NCBI GenBank assembly: GCA_900756925.1
Contig: CAAELX010000034.1
Coordinates: 33,180 to 97,179 of the forward strand
DNA: 64,000 bases
Reading direction: 5' to 3'
Source of the DNA: an uncultured Roseburia sp.
GTDB lineage: Bacteria > Bacillota > Clostridia > Lachnospirales > Lachnospiraceae
Shown here: positions 25,471-34,643 of the stretch, piece by piece
Position numbering within the stretch: position 1 is the stretch's first letter
Layout of the letters: each line of letters begins with the position of its first letter
The notes under the pieces: generated by a model
Databases searched by the model: none
What the model was told of the DNA's origin: nothing
What the model saw: only the letters and a program-made list of their open reading frames with translations
Made by a program: the position numbers and the translations under genes

Positions 25471-26766
25471 ATGGACCAACAGAAGTATCATTTGAATGGA
25501 CACGGAAGCATGGAACAGGAGTACCAGCCCGTGAGGAAGAAAGGAAGCACGGCAAAAGGGATTGTGATAGGTGTGATCGCCACTCTTTTAATTGGGTGTG
25601 TGGCAGTCAATGTGGGCTGTATCGCGACCAATTCGAAGATCCTGATTACAAGTAAGGACAGCGGAACCGAAGGGGGCAGCGTTTTAAGCGCCGACACGAT
25701 CTCGAAGATCAATGAGCTGAACGCGTATATCAACACCTATTATTATGATGATGTGGATACGGCAGACTTACAGGATGGTCTCTACAAGGGACTGTTAGAG
25801 GGAATTGGGGATAAATATTCGATTTACTACAATGCCAAAGACTATGAGGCAATGCAGGTATCTGTCACCGGACAGTATTATGGAATCGGCGCCGGGCTCA
25901 GCCAGGATAAGGATACGATGGTAGTGACCGTCAACAAAATCTATGAGGGAACTCCGTCCGAGGAGGCAGGACTTTTAAAGGATGACATTATTATTTCTGT
26001 GGATGATACAGATGCGACATCCTTAGAGCTGACAGAGCTCGTAAGACAGATCAGAGGCGAGGAAGGGACGACGGTACATCTGGAGGTTTACCGTCCGTCT
26101 ACCGGAGAATCTCTCTCCTTTGATGTGGAGCGCAGGGATATCACGCTGCCGAGTGTTTCCCATAAGATGTTACAGGATAGGATCGGATATATTTACATTA
26201 ACTCCTTTGAGTCGGAGACTGCCACACAGTTTGAGGAGGCGGTGAGCGACCTGGAAAAGCAGGGCATGGAAGCACTGGTGTTAGATGTCAGATACAATCC
26301 GGGGGGACTGGTGACATCGGTTGTGAAGATCTTAGATGATATTTTGCCGGAAGGTGTTGTGGTTTACACAGAGGATAAGAATGGCGACAGACAGAACTAT
26401 ACATCCTCTGGAGACACTCACTTTGATTATCCAATGGCAGTCCTGATTAATGGGGACAGCGCGAGTGCGGCAGAGATTCTTGCCGGTGCGATCAAGGATT
26501 ATGAGTACGGTACCTTGATCGGTACGACGACTTATGGAAAAGGAATCGTTCAGACGAACTTCCCGTTGGAGGACGGAGATGCTGTGAAGCTGACAACAGC
26601 GAAGTACTTTACCCCGAACGGAAATTATATCCACGGGGTGGGAATCGAGCCAGACATTGAACTGGAATATGAATATCTGGATCCGGAAGGAGAGGTCTAC
26701 GAGGAGACTTATGATAACCAGATTCAGAAAGCAATTGAGATACTGGAAGGAAAACTTGCAGAGTAA
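25471..26766 (+). CDS. ctpA: C-terminal processing peptidase, S41 family
   Basis: The 431-residue protein has an N-terminal membrane anchor (VIGVIATLLIGCVAV, residues about 30-50), a PDZ domain (GAGLSQDKDTMVVTVNKIYEG onward) and an S41 peptidase domain. The serine nucleophile is in NGDSASAAEIL and the general-base lysine in GTTTYGKGIVQT; LDVRYNPGGL is also typical. Ctp proteases degrade or process wall hydrolases and other exported proteins. The position after ftsEX and the M23 hydrolase suggests control of that hydrolase. AGGAAAGGAAG precedes the ATG. Confidence 0.95.
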   Translation: MDQQKYHLNGHGSMEQEYQPVRKKGSTAKGIVIGVIATLLIGCVAVNVGCIATNSKILITSKDSGTEGGSVLSADTISKINELNAYINTYYYDDVDTADLQDGLYKGLLEGIGDKYSIYYNAKDYEAMQVSVTGQYYGIGAGLSQDKDTMVVTVNKIYEGTPSEEAGLLKDDIIISVDDTDATSLELTELVRQIRGEEGTTVHLEVYRPSTGESLSFDVERRDITLPSVSHKMLQDRIGYIYINSFESETATQFEEAVSDLEKQGMEALVLDVRYNPGGLVTSVVKILDDILPEGVVVYTEDKNGDRQNYTSSGDTHFDYPMAVLINGDSASAAEILAGAIKDYEYGTLIGTTTYGKGIVQTNFPLEDGDAVKLTTAKYFTPNGNYIHGVGIEPDIELEYEYLDPEGEVYEETYDNQIQKAIEILEGKLAE

Positions 26767-26790
26767 CAGGGACAGACGGAAGGATGGAGA

Positions 26791-27288
26791 ATGAACCAGA
26801 AGAACTATCGGAGAGTAACAGGAGCACTGTTAGTTGTGTGGATGTGTGTGATCTTTCTCTTTTCCAGTCAGCCGTCGGATGAATCGAGCAAGGTGAGCGG
26901 AACCGTGTGTGAGCGCGTGGTGGAGGATGCCAACAGAGTGTTAAAGCTGGAGATGAACCAGGCAAGGGTGCAGTCTGTTGCAGAGGCCATCGAATATCCG
27001 GTCAGAAAAGCAGCCCATATGACAGAATATGCCATATTGGGGCTGCTTTCCTTCGCTTTTTACAGCAGCTGGCAATTGAGGAAAAAGAGATATTTAACAG
27101 CCTTGGGCACGGTATTTCTGTATGCGTGTACGGATGAGTTTCATCAGCTTTTTGTGCCGGGGCGTTCAGGACAGTTTACGGATGTGTGCATTGATACAGC
27201 CGGAGCCGTGATCGGGCTGGTGATTCTTGCTTTTCTTTTAAAAATTGTGGGAAAACATTGCACAAAGAACGTGGATACTCTAAAATAA
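26791..27288 (+). CDS. VanZ-like membrane protein
   Basis: The 165-residue protein has about four hydrophobic segments and the VanZ-like motifs RKAAHMTEYAILGLL and TDEFHQLFVPGRSGQFTDV. The name comes from the teicoplanin-resistance accessory protein, but most chromosomal members have no proven role; the motif residues are also found in membrane enzymes acting on lipids. It lies 24 bp after ctpA and 31 bp before prfB, so it probably belongs to the same transcript. No antibiotic-resistance function should be assumed. Confidence 0.88.
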   Translation: MNQKNYRRVTGALLVVWMCVIFLFSSQPSDESSKVSGTVCERVVEDANRVLKLEMNQARVQSVAEAIEYPVRKAAHMTEYAILGLLSFAFYSSWQLRKKRYLTALGTVFLYACTDEFHQLFVPGRSGQFTDVCIDTAGAVIGLVILAFLLKIVGKHCTKNVDTLK

Positions 27289-27319
27289 GAGAAAAAGCGA
27301 TCAGAAAATGAAAGAGGTG

Positions 27320-28463
27320 ATGACTGTGGTAGAACTTGATCAATTTAAAGTGACTCTGAACGGATACAGAGCCCCGCTGCAGGAAGTGAGGGATTCACTT
27401 TGACCTGGCGAACAAAGAGCAGAAGATCCAGGAGCTAGAGCGGGAAATGGAAGACGGGGATTTCTGGAACGATCCGATTGTCTCCCAGAATAAGATGAAG
27501 GAATTAAAGAGTATGAAGGACGACGTTGCAACCTACCAGAAGCTTGCAGCACAGTTCGATGATATAGAGACACTCATCGAGATGGGATATGAGGAGAATG
27601 ATGCATCCTTAATCCCGGAGATCGAGGAGATGTTGAACGAATTTACCGAGACCTATGAGGGAATCCGGATCAAGACGCTTCTCTCCGGGGAATATGACAC
27701 GGACAATGCGATTGTGTCACTCCATGCAGGCGCAGGCGGAACAGAGTCCTGCGACTGGGCACAGATGCTGTTCCGTATGTATTCGAGGTGGGCGGATGAT
27801 AAGGGCTTCCAGCTCGAGGTACTCGATTCGTTAGATGGAGATGAGGCAGGTATTAAGTCGATCACCTTCCAGGTGAACGGGGAGAATGCCTATGGTTACT
27901 TAAAGTCTGAGAAAGGAGTACACCGTCTGGTGCGGATTTCTCCGTTCAATGCGGCAGGAAAGAGACAGACTTCGTTCGTATCCTGCGATGTGATGCCGGA
28001 TATCGAGGAAGACCTTGATATCGAGATCAATGATGATGATATCCGGATTGACACGTACCGTTCGAGCGGAGCCGGTGGACAGCATATCAACAAGACGTCT
28101 TCGGCGATCCGAATCACACATTTCCCGACCGGAATTGTGGTACAGTGCCAGAATGAGCGGTCCCAGCACCAGAATAAGGATAAAGCAATGCAGATGTTGA
28201 AGGCAAAGCTGTATCTGCTCAGACAGCAGGAGAATGCCGAGAAGGCGGCTGGAATCCGCGGTGAAGTGACGGAGATTGGCTGGGGCAACCAGATCCGCTC
28301 CTATGTCATGCAGCCATATACAATGGTGAAGGATCACCGTACCGGTGTGGAGACGGGAAATGTCGACAGTGTTCTGGATGGAAAGATTGATCTTTTCATC
28401 AACGGATATCTGAAATGGCTGTCATTAGGCTGCCCGAAAGGCTTAGGTGGCGACGATGAATAG
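27320..28463 (+). CDS. prfB: Peptide chain release factor 2 with programmed +1 frameshift
   Basis: The product is encoded in two frames: 27320-27400, then 27402-28463, giving about 380 residues. The first 27 codons end in CTT TGA C, the classical RF2 frameshift site, where low RF2 lets the ribosome slip +1 past the UGA at 27401-27403. An SD-like GAGGGA lies a few bases before the slip site, further away than usual. In the main frame are the stop-codon recognition tripeptide SPF (VRISPFNAAG) and the peptidyl-tRNA hydrolysis motif GGQ (SGAGGQHINK). RF2 terminates at UGA and UAA. Confidence 0.96.
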
Positions 28464-29226
28464 CCAGACGGTAGTGGCGATAGTACTACTAGTACTTACC
28501 GTTTCAGTGGCAGCAGGAGGTTATGCAGTGTACCGGAAGGTGCGCAGGAAAGTGACAGATTTTTCCAATGCGGTATTCGGGACAGATTCTCTGATTGAGG
28601 GATGGAATAAGCAGGCAGATGAGCTTGCGTCCACACCGAAGTCGGTGTCCGGGATGACACGTATTTTTGCCCCGCAGATCGAGCGGGATTTTCCGGATTT
28701 TAACTTAAATCAGTTTAAGAATAAGGTGGAAAATATGTTAGTCTCAGCGCTTCGGGCAATCGATGAGGAGGATGGTTCCCTGCTCTCTGAGGCGACAGAG
28801 GAACTGCGGAAGCAGGTGGCGAACCGGATCGAGATGAACCGTTCAGAAGGTGTGCGGGAAGTGTATGAGCAGGTTACTGTTCACCGCACGGAGATCGCTA
28901 ACTATGAGAAGCGCGATGGCAAATGTATCATCACGTTCCAGAGCGCGGTGGGACATCTACATTATAAAGAGAAGGATGGAAAGACCATCTGGGGAGATGC
29001 AGAGCGGCTCACACAGACGAAGTATAACGTGGAGGTTCTCTATATTCAGGATGAGAAGCTTACAAAGATGGGAAACGCAGTCGGGACGACGTGCCCGCAC
29101 TGCGGCGCACCGGTTACAAACCTCGGAGCCATGTACTGTGAGTACTGTGGGCTTGCGGTGACACCGGTGAATCTGAAGGTATGGACGCTGCACCGCTTCT
29201 ATGAGGTGGATTATCAGCACGTATAA
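28456..29226 (+). CDS. Membrane-anchored TIM44-like protein with zinc ribbon
   Basis: The 256-residue protein begins with a membrane segment (VVAIVLLVLTVSVAAGGYAV), has a middle region that looks TIM44-like (FPDFNLNQFKNKVENMLVSA, then HYKEKDGKTIWGDAERLTQT), and a zinc ribbon CPHCGAPV...CEYCGLAV. The start at 28456 has AGGTGG five bases upstream and overlaps the end of prfB. It opens a four-gene group with the SPFH, zinc-ribbon and TPM proteins downstream. Its molecular function is not known; TIM44-like domains often bind membranes. Confidence 0.75.
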   Translation: MNSQTVVAIVLLVLTVSVAAGGYAVYRKVRRKVTDFSNAVFGTDSLIEGWNKQADELASTPKSVSGMTRIFAPQIERDFPDFNLNQFKNKVENMLVSALRAIDEEDGSLLSEATEELRKQVANRIEMNRSEGVREVYEQVTVHRTEIANYEKRDGKCIITFQSAVGHLHYKEKDGKTIWGDAERLTQTKYNVEVLYIQDEKLTKMGNAVGTTCPHCGAPVTNLGAMYCEYCGLAVTPVNLKVWTLHRFYEVDYQHV

Positions 29227-29283
29227 ATACAAGTATACCTGTAGCTGACAACAGACAGGATACGGAAAGGCGAGGAAAGCAGT

Positions 29284-30564
29284 ATGGGAATTATAAGAGC
29301 AGCAGCACAGGCAATGGGGGGATCTTTGGCAGACCAGTGGTTAGAGGTCTATGAGCCGGACGATATGGGGGACAAAACCGTCTTTACAAGCGGCGTTCTG
29401 ATCCGGAAGGGGCAGAACAGAAAAGGAACGGAGAATACCGTTTCCAATGGTTCCATCATCCATGTATACGATAATCAGTTCATGATGTTAGTGGACGGCG
29501 GCAAGGTTGTGGACTACACAGCGGAGCCCGGATATTACAAGGTAGACAATTCCTCCCTTCCATCTCTGTTCAACGGACAGTTCAAGGACAGTTTAAATGA
29601 GACATTCTCCCGAATTAAGTACGGTGGACAGACACCGACGATGCAGAAGGTGTTCTACATCAACTTGCAGGAGATCAAAGGCATCAAGTTCGGAACGAGA
29701 AACCCGATCAACTATTTCGATAATTTTTATAATGCAGAGCTGTTTTTAAGAGCACATGGAACTTATTCTATTAAGATTACGAACCCGCTTCAGTTCTATG
29801 CGGAAGTGGTCCCGAGAAATAAAGAACATGTGGAGATCGATGAGATTAATGAGCAGTATCTGTCTGAATTCTTAGAGGCATTACAGTCCTCCATCAACCA
29901 GATGTCAGCGGATGGAACGAGAATCTCCTATGTCTCTTCCAAGGCAAGGGAACTTGGAAAATACATGTCTACTACATTGGACGAAGAATGGAACCAGACA
30001 AGAGGTATGGAGATCCAGGCAGTCGGAATCGCAAGTGTTTCTTATGATGAGCAGTCCCAGAAGCTGATCAATATGAGAAACGAGGGTGCAATGCTTGGTG
30101 GAGATGCCAGTGTGTTAAGAGGTATGGCAGTCAAAAATCTCACGGAAGGTGTCCGGGACGCTGGATCGAATGCAGGCGGAGCGATGGCAGGCTTCATGGG
30201 CGTCGGTATGGGCATGCAGCAGTTCAATACTTCCATGGAAGGGCTTAACCAGATGACTGCAGGCATGGCGGGTACAGCGCAGGCAGCGCCGCAGCAGACA
30301 GCAGCACAGCCACAGCAGTCTGTACCTGCAGGAAATCAGTGGACATGTGAATGTGGAACCGTAAATACCGGGAAGTTCTGCAGTGAATGTGGCAAGCCGG
30401 CACCGGCGCCGGTCAGAAGCTGGACGTGTGAATGCGGTACGGTCAACACCGGAAAGTTCTGCAGCGAGTGCGGCAAACCGGCACCGGTGGCAGAATGGAC
30501 ATGTGAATGTGGAACCGTCAACAAAGGAAAATTCTGCAGTAACTGTGGAAAGGCAAGGAGTTAA
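29284..30564 (+). CDS. SPFH-domain protein with three C-terminal zinc ribbons (YdjI-like)
   Basis: The 426-residue protein has an N-terminal SPFH (virion core/YdjI) domain of about 300 residues (e.g. KVFYINLQEIKGIKFGTRNP), then a Gly/Met-rich stretch, a Gln/Ala-rich linker, and three near-identical zinc ribbons built on WTCECGTVNTGKFCSECGKP. B. subtilis YdjI has the same SPFH type and belongs to a membrane-stress operon with PspA. Here the neighbours are a YdjG-like double zinc-ribbon protein and a TPM-domain protein, but no PspA/LiaH is visible. It probably forms a membrane-associated scaffold. Confidence 0.88.
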   Translation: MGIIRAAAQAMGGSLADQWLEVYEPDDMGDKTVFTSGVLIRKGQNRKGTENTVSNGSIIHVYDNQFMMLVDGGKVVDYTAEPGYYKVDNSSLPSLFNGQFKDSLNETFSRIKYGGQTPTMQKVFYINLQEIKGIKFGTRNPINYFDNFYNAELFLRAHGTYSIKITNPLQFYAEVVPRNKEHVEIDEINEQYLSEFLEALQSSINQMSADGTRISYVSSKARELGKYMSTTLDEEWNQTRGMEIQAVGIASVSYDEQSQKLINMRNEGAMLGGDASVLRGMAVKNLTEGVRDAGSNAGGAMAGFMGVGMGMQQFNTSMEGLNQMTAGMAGTAQAAPQQTAAQPQQSVPAGNQWTCECGTVNTGKFCSECGKPAPAPVRSWTCECGTVNTGKFCSECGKPAPVAEWTCECGTVNKGKFCSNCGKARS

Positions 30565-30566
30565 GT

Positions 30567-31700
30567 ATGGCAGTTATCAGTTTTAAATGTCCGAACTGTG
30601 ACGGCGAACTGATCTTTGACCCGGAGCAGCAGAACTATAAATGCGAATACTGTGCTTCGAAGTTCACGCAGGAAGAGTTAGACGAGATACAGAAGAAGCA
30701 GATGCAGGCGTCTATGGAAGCTTTGAATGAAGCGTACACGGAGGATGCAGAAAGCACGGAAGCAGGAAAGCTGGATCATGCAGAAGAAGACGGTAATCAG
30801 GCGGATGATACAGCAGAGCAAAAGGAGCAGGGGGCGGTAGTCTACAGCTGCCCTTCCTGTGGCGCAGAGATTGTGACGGATGCCACAACGGCGGCAACCT
30901 TCTGTTATTATTGCCATAACCCGGTTGTGTTGTCCGGAAGACTGGAAGGAAAGTATTTGCCGGACCGCGTGATCCCGTTTCAGGTCAGCCGGAAAGAGGC
31001 AGAGAAGCGTTTCTTAGAGTATGTCGGGAAGAAGAAGTTCGTGCCGAGGGCTTTTTTTAATAAGAAGCAGATTGAGAGCTTAAGCGGTGTGTATTTTCCA
31101 TACTGGGTCTATGATGCGAAGCTTGCCGGAAGACTTTCCGGGGAGGGCAAGAAGATCCGTATCTGGAGAACCGGTGAGGAGGAATTTACTGAGACGAAGC
31201 TTTATCACATCGAGCGGGATGGGAATCTGGAATTTAAGAACCTGACACAGAATGCCTTACAGAAGGCAAATGTGAAGCTTGCGGAAGGTGTTATGCCGTA
31301 TCAGTTCGACAAAATGGAACCGTTTAAAATGGGATATCTGTCCGGCTTCCAGGCAGAACGCAGGGACATCGAGAGAGAGTCCGTGGAACAAGACATGCAG
31401 CAGACAATGAGGGAGTCCGCAGAGAAGATGCTCCGGGAATCCGTAAACGGCTACAATGCTGTGACGGTCAACAATATCGGGGTAACTCCGGAGAAGGAGA
31501 GCTGGTATTACACGCTGTTTCCGGTATGGACGGTTACTTACCGCGGCAGGGATAATAAAGTCTACTACTATTCCATGAACGGACAGACCGGAAAGGTCTG
31601 TGGGGAACTGCCGGTAGATAAGGGCAGGCTGGCTTTGACGAGTACGATTGCGTCCGTGATCGTGCTGATCCTGTGTCTGATCGGAGGATATTTCATATGA
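30567..31700 (+). CDS. Double zinc-ribbon membrane protein (YdjG-like)
   Basis: The 377-residue protein has two zinc ribbons: CPNCDGELIF...CEYCASKF at residues about 8-34 and CPSCGAEIV...CYYCHNPV near residue 95. They are followed by a soluble domain (YFPYWVYDAKLAGRLSGEGK is characteristic) and a C-terminal membrane segment (IASVIVLILCLIGGYF). It starts two bases after the SPFH gene and overlaps the TPM gene by four bases (ATGA), so the three are tightly coupled. It resembles B. subtilis YdjG in layout. An acidic linker rich in Glu/Asp separates the ribbons. Function unknown beyond its link to envelope stress. Confidence 0.85.
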   Translation: MAVISFKCPNCDGELIFDPEQQNYKCEYCASKFTQEELDEIQKKQMQASMEALNEAYTEDAESTEAGKLDHAEEDGNQADDTAEQKEQGAVVYSCPSCGAEIVTDATTAATFCYYCHNPVVLSGRLEGKYLPDRVIPFQVSRKEAEKRFLEYVGKKKFVPRAFFNKKQIESLSGVYFPYWVYDAKLAGRLSGEGKKIRIWRTGEEEFTETKLYHIERDGNLEFKNLTQNALQKANVKLAEGVMPYQFDKMEPFKMGYLSGFQAERRDIERESVEQDMQQTMRESAEKMLRESVNGYNAVTVNNIGVTPEKESWYYTLFPVWTVTYRGRDNKVYYYSMNGQTGKVCGELPVDKGRLALTSTIASVIVLILCLIGGYFI

Positions 31701-32533
31701 TGAGAGAATGGAAAAAAAGAATCGTTCTTCCTGTTATGGCTGCGGTGCTCCTTCCGGGAGCAGTCATGACATATGCCTCAGCATCTTCTGTGAGGGGTGG
31801 TGTGGCAGATATGGCAGGACTTCTGACAGAGGAAGAGAAGCAGGAGCTCGTGACGCAGACGGCGCAGATTGAGGAGGAGACCGGGTGGAATATCTACGTG
31901 GTTTCCACAGAGGATGCCCAGGGAAAGACTGCACAGGAATATGCGGATGATTATTTTGATGAATACGCTCCGGGTGCGGACGGTGTGGTAGCATTGATCG
32001 ATATGGACAACCGGGAGATCGCCATCTCAACGACAGGGGATGCCATCAACTACCTGAATGATGCCCGAATCGAGACGATTTTAGATAATGCCTATAGCGA
32101 CGTCTCAGATGGCGATTATGCGGCCTGTTACACGACTATGTTAGAGGGTGTTGCGTGGGCATATCAGAAAGGAATCCCATCGGATGCGCATACTTATAAT
32201 GAAGAGAACGGTGAGGTGGTTTATCACCGTAGTATAAAAGTGGAGGAAATCATAGGTGCGGTGGTGATTGCGGCGATTGTATGGTTTGCAGTATACTTCG
32301 GAATCGCAGGTAAATACCGGTTCAAACACAGCGGTTACACGTATGATTTCCACAGCTTCGGGAACGTGTCGCTCACGAATACGGAAGATCGTTATGTCAA
32401 CCAGATCGTGACGCATCGCAGGATCCCAAAACCGCAGAATAATGGCGGAAACGGATCAGGTTCCTCCGGCAGGTCAACGATACATACCGGAAGCTCCGGC
32501 ACGATGCACGGCGGCGGAAGCAGAAAGTTCTAA
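31697..32533 (+). CDS. TPM-domain membrane protein (YdjH/YgcG-like)
   Basis: The 278-residue protein has a signal peptide (VLPVMAAVLLPGAVMTYASA), an extracellular TPM domain (DMAGLLTEEEKQELVTQTAQ, then GADGVVALIDMDNREIAIST), a membrane segment near residue 190 (IIGAVVIAAIVWFAVYFGIA), and a Gly/Ser-rich tail ending HGGGSRKF. TPM domains occur in bacterial proteins next to stress or lipoprotein genes and in plant photosystem II repair; some have phosphatase activity. It is the last gene of the zinc-ribbon operon and overlaps the preceding stop. Confidence 0.86.
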   Translation: MMREWKKRIVLPVMAAVLLPGAVMTYASASSVRGGVADMAGLLTEEEKQELVTQTAQIEEETGWNIYVVSTEDAQGKTAQEYADDYFDEYAPGADGVVALIDMDNREIAISTTGDAINYLNDARIETILDNAYSDVSDGDYAACYTTMLEGVAWAYQKGIPSDAHTYNEENGEVVYHRSIKVEEIIGAVVIAAIVWFAVYFGIAGKYRFKHSGYTYDFHSFGNVSLTNTEDRYVNQIVTHRRIPKPQNNGGNGSGSSGRSTIHTGSSGTMHGGGSRKF

Positions 32534-32572
32534 GGTTTTGGTTTTAGATATAATAAATATTTGTTATGGAAA

Positions 32573-32606
32573 AGAGGTTGCTTTAGCAGCCTCTTTGTGT
32601 TATGAT
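32573..32606 (+). promoter_or_regulatory. Hairpin and possible promoter before the ACT gene
   Basis: AAGAGGTTGC-TTTA-GCAGCCTCTT could weakly terminate the upstream operon. Overlapping it, TTGCTT (32578-32583) and TATGAT (32601-32606) with a 17-bp spacer form a plausible promoter for the ACT gene. Confidence 0.45.
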
Positions 32607-32673
32607 CTTCCTCATGAGGACAATTGTAAGTCTCCAACACACAGTAGCAGACAGCAAAGAGGAATTTAGTTCT

Positions 32674-33117
32674 ATGAAAGACAAGATGCAATATTATGTT
32701 TTGAAAGAGAAAGCAGTACCGGAAGTTCTGTTAAAAGTTGTGGAAGCCAAGCGCCTGATTGATTCAGGGAAGATCGCGTCTGTGCAGGAAGCAACGGAGA
32801 GCGTGGGAATCAGCCGGAGTTCTTTTTACAAGTATAAGGACGATATTTTCCCATTCCATGAGACAACCAAAGGAAAGACCGTCACGATGGTGATCCAGAT
32901 GGATGATGAACCGGGACTGTTATCTGGAGTGTTGAAATCTATTGCAGAATTTCATGCGAATATTCTTACGATTCATCAGAGTATTCCGGTCAATGGGATT
33001 GCAACATTGACATTAAGTATTGATATCCTGCCACAGACAGGGGATGTGACAGAGATGATGGAAAAGATTGAGAGTGTAAACGGTATCCAGTATGTTAAGA
33101 TCTTAGCCAGGGAATAA
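32674..33117 (+). CDS. ACT domain-containing protein (UPF0735/PheB-like)
   Basis: The 147-residue protein has an N-terminal helix-turn-helix-like segment (SVQEATESVGISRSSFYKYKD) and a C-terminal ACT domain (VTMVIQMDDEPGLLSGVLKSI). This is the UPF0735 family, often next to amino acid biosynthesis genes; here homoserine dehydrogenase follows by 106 bp. A role as a small amino-acid-responsive regulator is likely but unproven. The start at 32674 has AAAGAGG eleven bases upstream; an upstream in-frame ATG at 32602 lies at the -10 region and is rejected. Confidence 0.9.
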   Translation: MKDKMQYYVLKEKAVPEVLLKVVEAKRLIDSGKIASVQEATESVGISRSSFYKYKDDIFPFHETTKGKTVTMVIQMDDEPGLLSGVLKSIAEFHANILTIHQSIPVNGIATLTLSIDILPQTGDVTEMMEKIESVNGIQYVKILARE

Positions 33118-33223
33118 TTTTTTTGGAAAGTGACAGAATAGAATAAGGTTTACATAAGGAAAGACAGAGACGGTACAGATCCCAACAATAAGGACTGTGC
33201 CGGAGAGAAAGGCGGATCAGAAA

Positions 33224-34426
33224 ATGATTAAAGTAGCAATTATGGGATTTGGAACGATCGGTTCCGGAGTGGCAGAGGTGTTAGACATCAACAGAAAGAG
33301 CATCGCAGCCCGCGTAGGTGAGGAAGTGGAACTGAAGTATGTTCTTGACTTGAGAGATTTCGAGGGAGATCCGATCCAGGATAAGATCGTGCATGATTAT
33401 AAAGTGATCGCAGAAGACCCGGAGGTAGCGATCGTTGTTGAGACAATGGGCGGCGTGGAGCCGGCTTATACGTTTGTAAAGACTATGTTAGAGGCAGGCA
33501 AGCATGTGACGACCTCCAACAAGGCACTGGTAGCAGCAAAGGGAGCAGAACTGATCGCACTTGCAAAGGAGAAGAATGTGAACTTCATGTTCGAGGCAAG
33601 TGTCGGTGGCGGTATCCCGATTATTCGTCCGCTCAATTCCTGCCTGACCGCCGATGAGATTGAGGAGATCACCGGTATTGTCAATGGTACCACGAACTAC
33701 ATGATGACAGAGATGACAGAAAAAGGTGCGGATTTCGATGAGGTATTGAAGGATGCACAGGCAAAAGGATATGCAGAGAAAGACCCGACTGCGGACATTG
33801 AAGGATACGATGCATGCCGTAAGATCGCAATCTTAACCTCCCTTGTATGTGGACAGCAGGTAGATTATGAGGATATCCATACAGAAGGTATCACGAAGAT
33901 CACAGCTACTGACATCAAATATGCGAAGGCTATGGGTAGAGAGATCAAGCTGCTTGCAACAAGTAAGAAAGGACCGAAGGGCTATACGGCTATCGTAGCG
34001 CCGTTCCTTGTTCCGGTATCTCATCCGTTATATGCGGTAAGCGGCGTATTCAATGCTATTTTCGTGCATGGTAACGTATTAGGAGATGCCATGTTCTACG
34101 GAAGCGGAGCAGGAAAGCTCCCGACAGCAAGTGCAGTCGTGGCAGACGTGGTTGAGATGGCGAAGAACTTAGACAAGAACATTCCGATCGAGTGGAGTTC
34201 TAAGAAGTTAGAGCTCGTGGACTATAAAGAGTGGGAGAACCAGTTCTTGATCCGCACCACAGCAGACAAAGCGGCAGTAGAGAACGTATTCGGACCGGTA
34301 ACCTATGTACAGGCGGACGGTGTGACCGGAGAACTTGCTTTTGTGACAGAGAAGATTTCTGAGGGCGACTGCGAGAAGAAGGAAGCAGAGCTTGGCAACA
34401 TCTTACAGAAAATCCGTATGGCGTAA
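33224..34426 (+). CDS. hom: Homoserine dehydrogenase
   Basis: The 400-residue enzyme starts MIKVAIMGFGTIGSG, an NAD(P)-binding Rossmann loop. It has the homoserine dehydrogenase signature ASVGGGIPIIRPLNS followed by GIVNGTTNYMMTEM, and the substrate-binding region with catalytic lysine in DIKYAKAMGREIKLLA. It reduces aspartate semialdehyde to homoserine, the branch towards threonine and methionine. A short C-terminal regulatory region (residues about 330-400) is present. The start at 33224 is the family start; the in-frame ATG at 33197 adds nine residues without similarity. Confidence 0.96.
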   Translation: MIKVAIMGFGTIGSGVAEVLDINRKSIAARVGEEVELKYVLDLRDFEGDPIQDKIVHDYKVIAEDPEVAIVVETMGGVEPAYTFVKTMLEAGKHVTTSNKALVAAKGAELIALAKEKNVNFMFEASVGGGIPIIRPLNSCLTADEIEEITGIVNGTTNYMMTEMTEKGADFDEVLKDAQAKGYAEKDPTADIEGYDACRKIAILTSLVCGQQVDYEDIHTEGITKITATDIKYAKAMGREIKLLATSKKGPKGYTAIVAPFLVPVSHPLYAVSGVFNAIFVHGNVLGDAMFYGSGAGKLPTASAVVADVVEMAKNLDKNIPIEWSSKKLELVDYKEWENQFLIRTTADKAAVENVFGPVTYVQADGVTGELAFVTEKISEGDCEKKEAELGNILQKIRMA

Positions 34427-34437
34427 GCATAAAAAAG

Positions 34438-34477
34438 AGAGGGAATTTGGCCAGTGGTGTGGACGGGTTCCCTTTTT
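34438..34477 (+). terminator. Possible terminator after hom
   Basis: AGGGAA and TTCCCT flank a long loop and are followed by TTTT. The stem is short, so confidence is modest. Confidence 0.4.
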
Positions 34478-34643
34478 GCATGGAAAAGAATTAGCTACAA
34501 AAAAGAAACGGTATATGTTAAAATACAAAAAGAGTGTCTGCCTGAATGGAAAAGATTGCGTTGCGAAGCGGCGTGCGTAAAATATGCGAATAAAGTAGTG
34601 GCAACATCGGAAAATCATGTCAGAAAACGGAGTATCAATCAAA

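Noticed and set aside
25377..25655. Open frame overlapping the start of ctpA
   Set aside because: It begins inside the terminator hairpin of the M23 gene and is out of frame with the clear S41 peptidase gene.
26791..27288. Teicoplanin-resistance gene
   Set aside because: The VanZ-like motif alone does not indicate resistance; no vanHAX-type genes are nearby.
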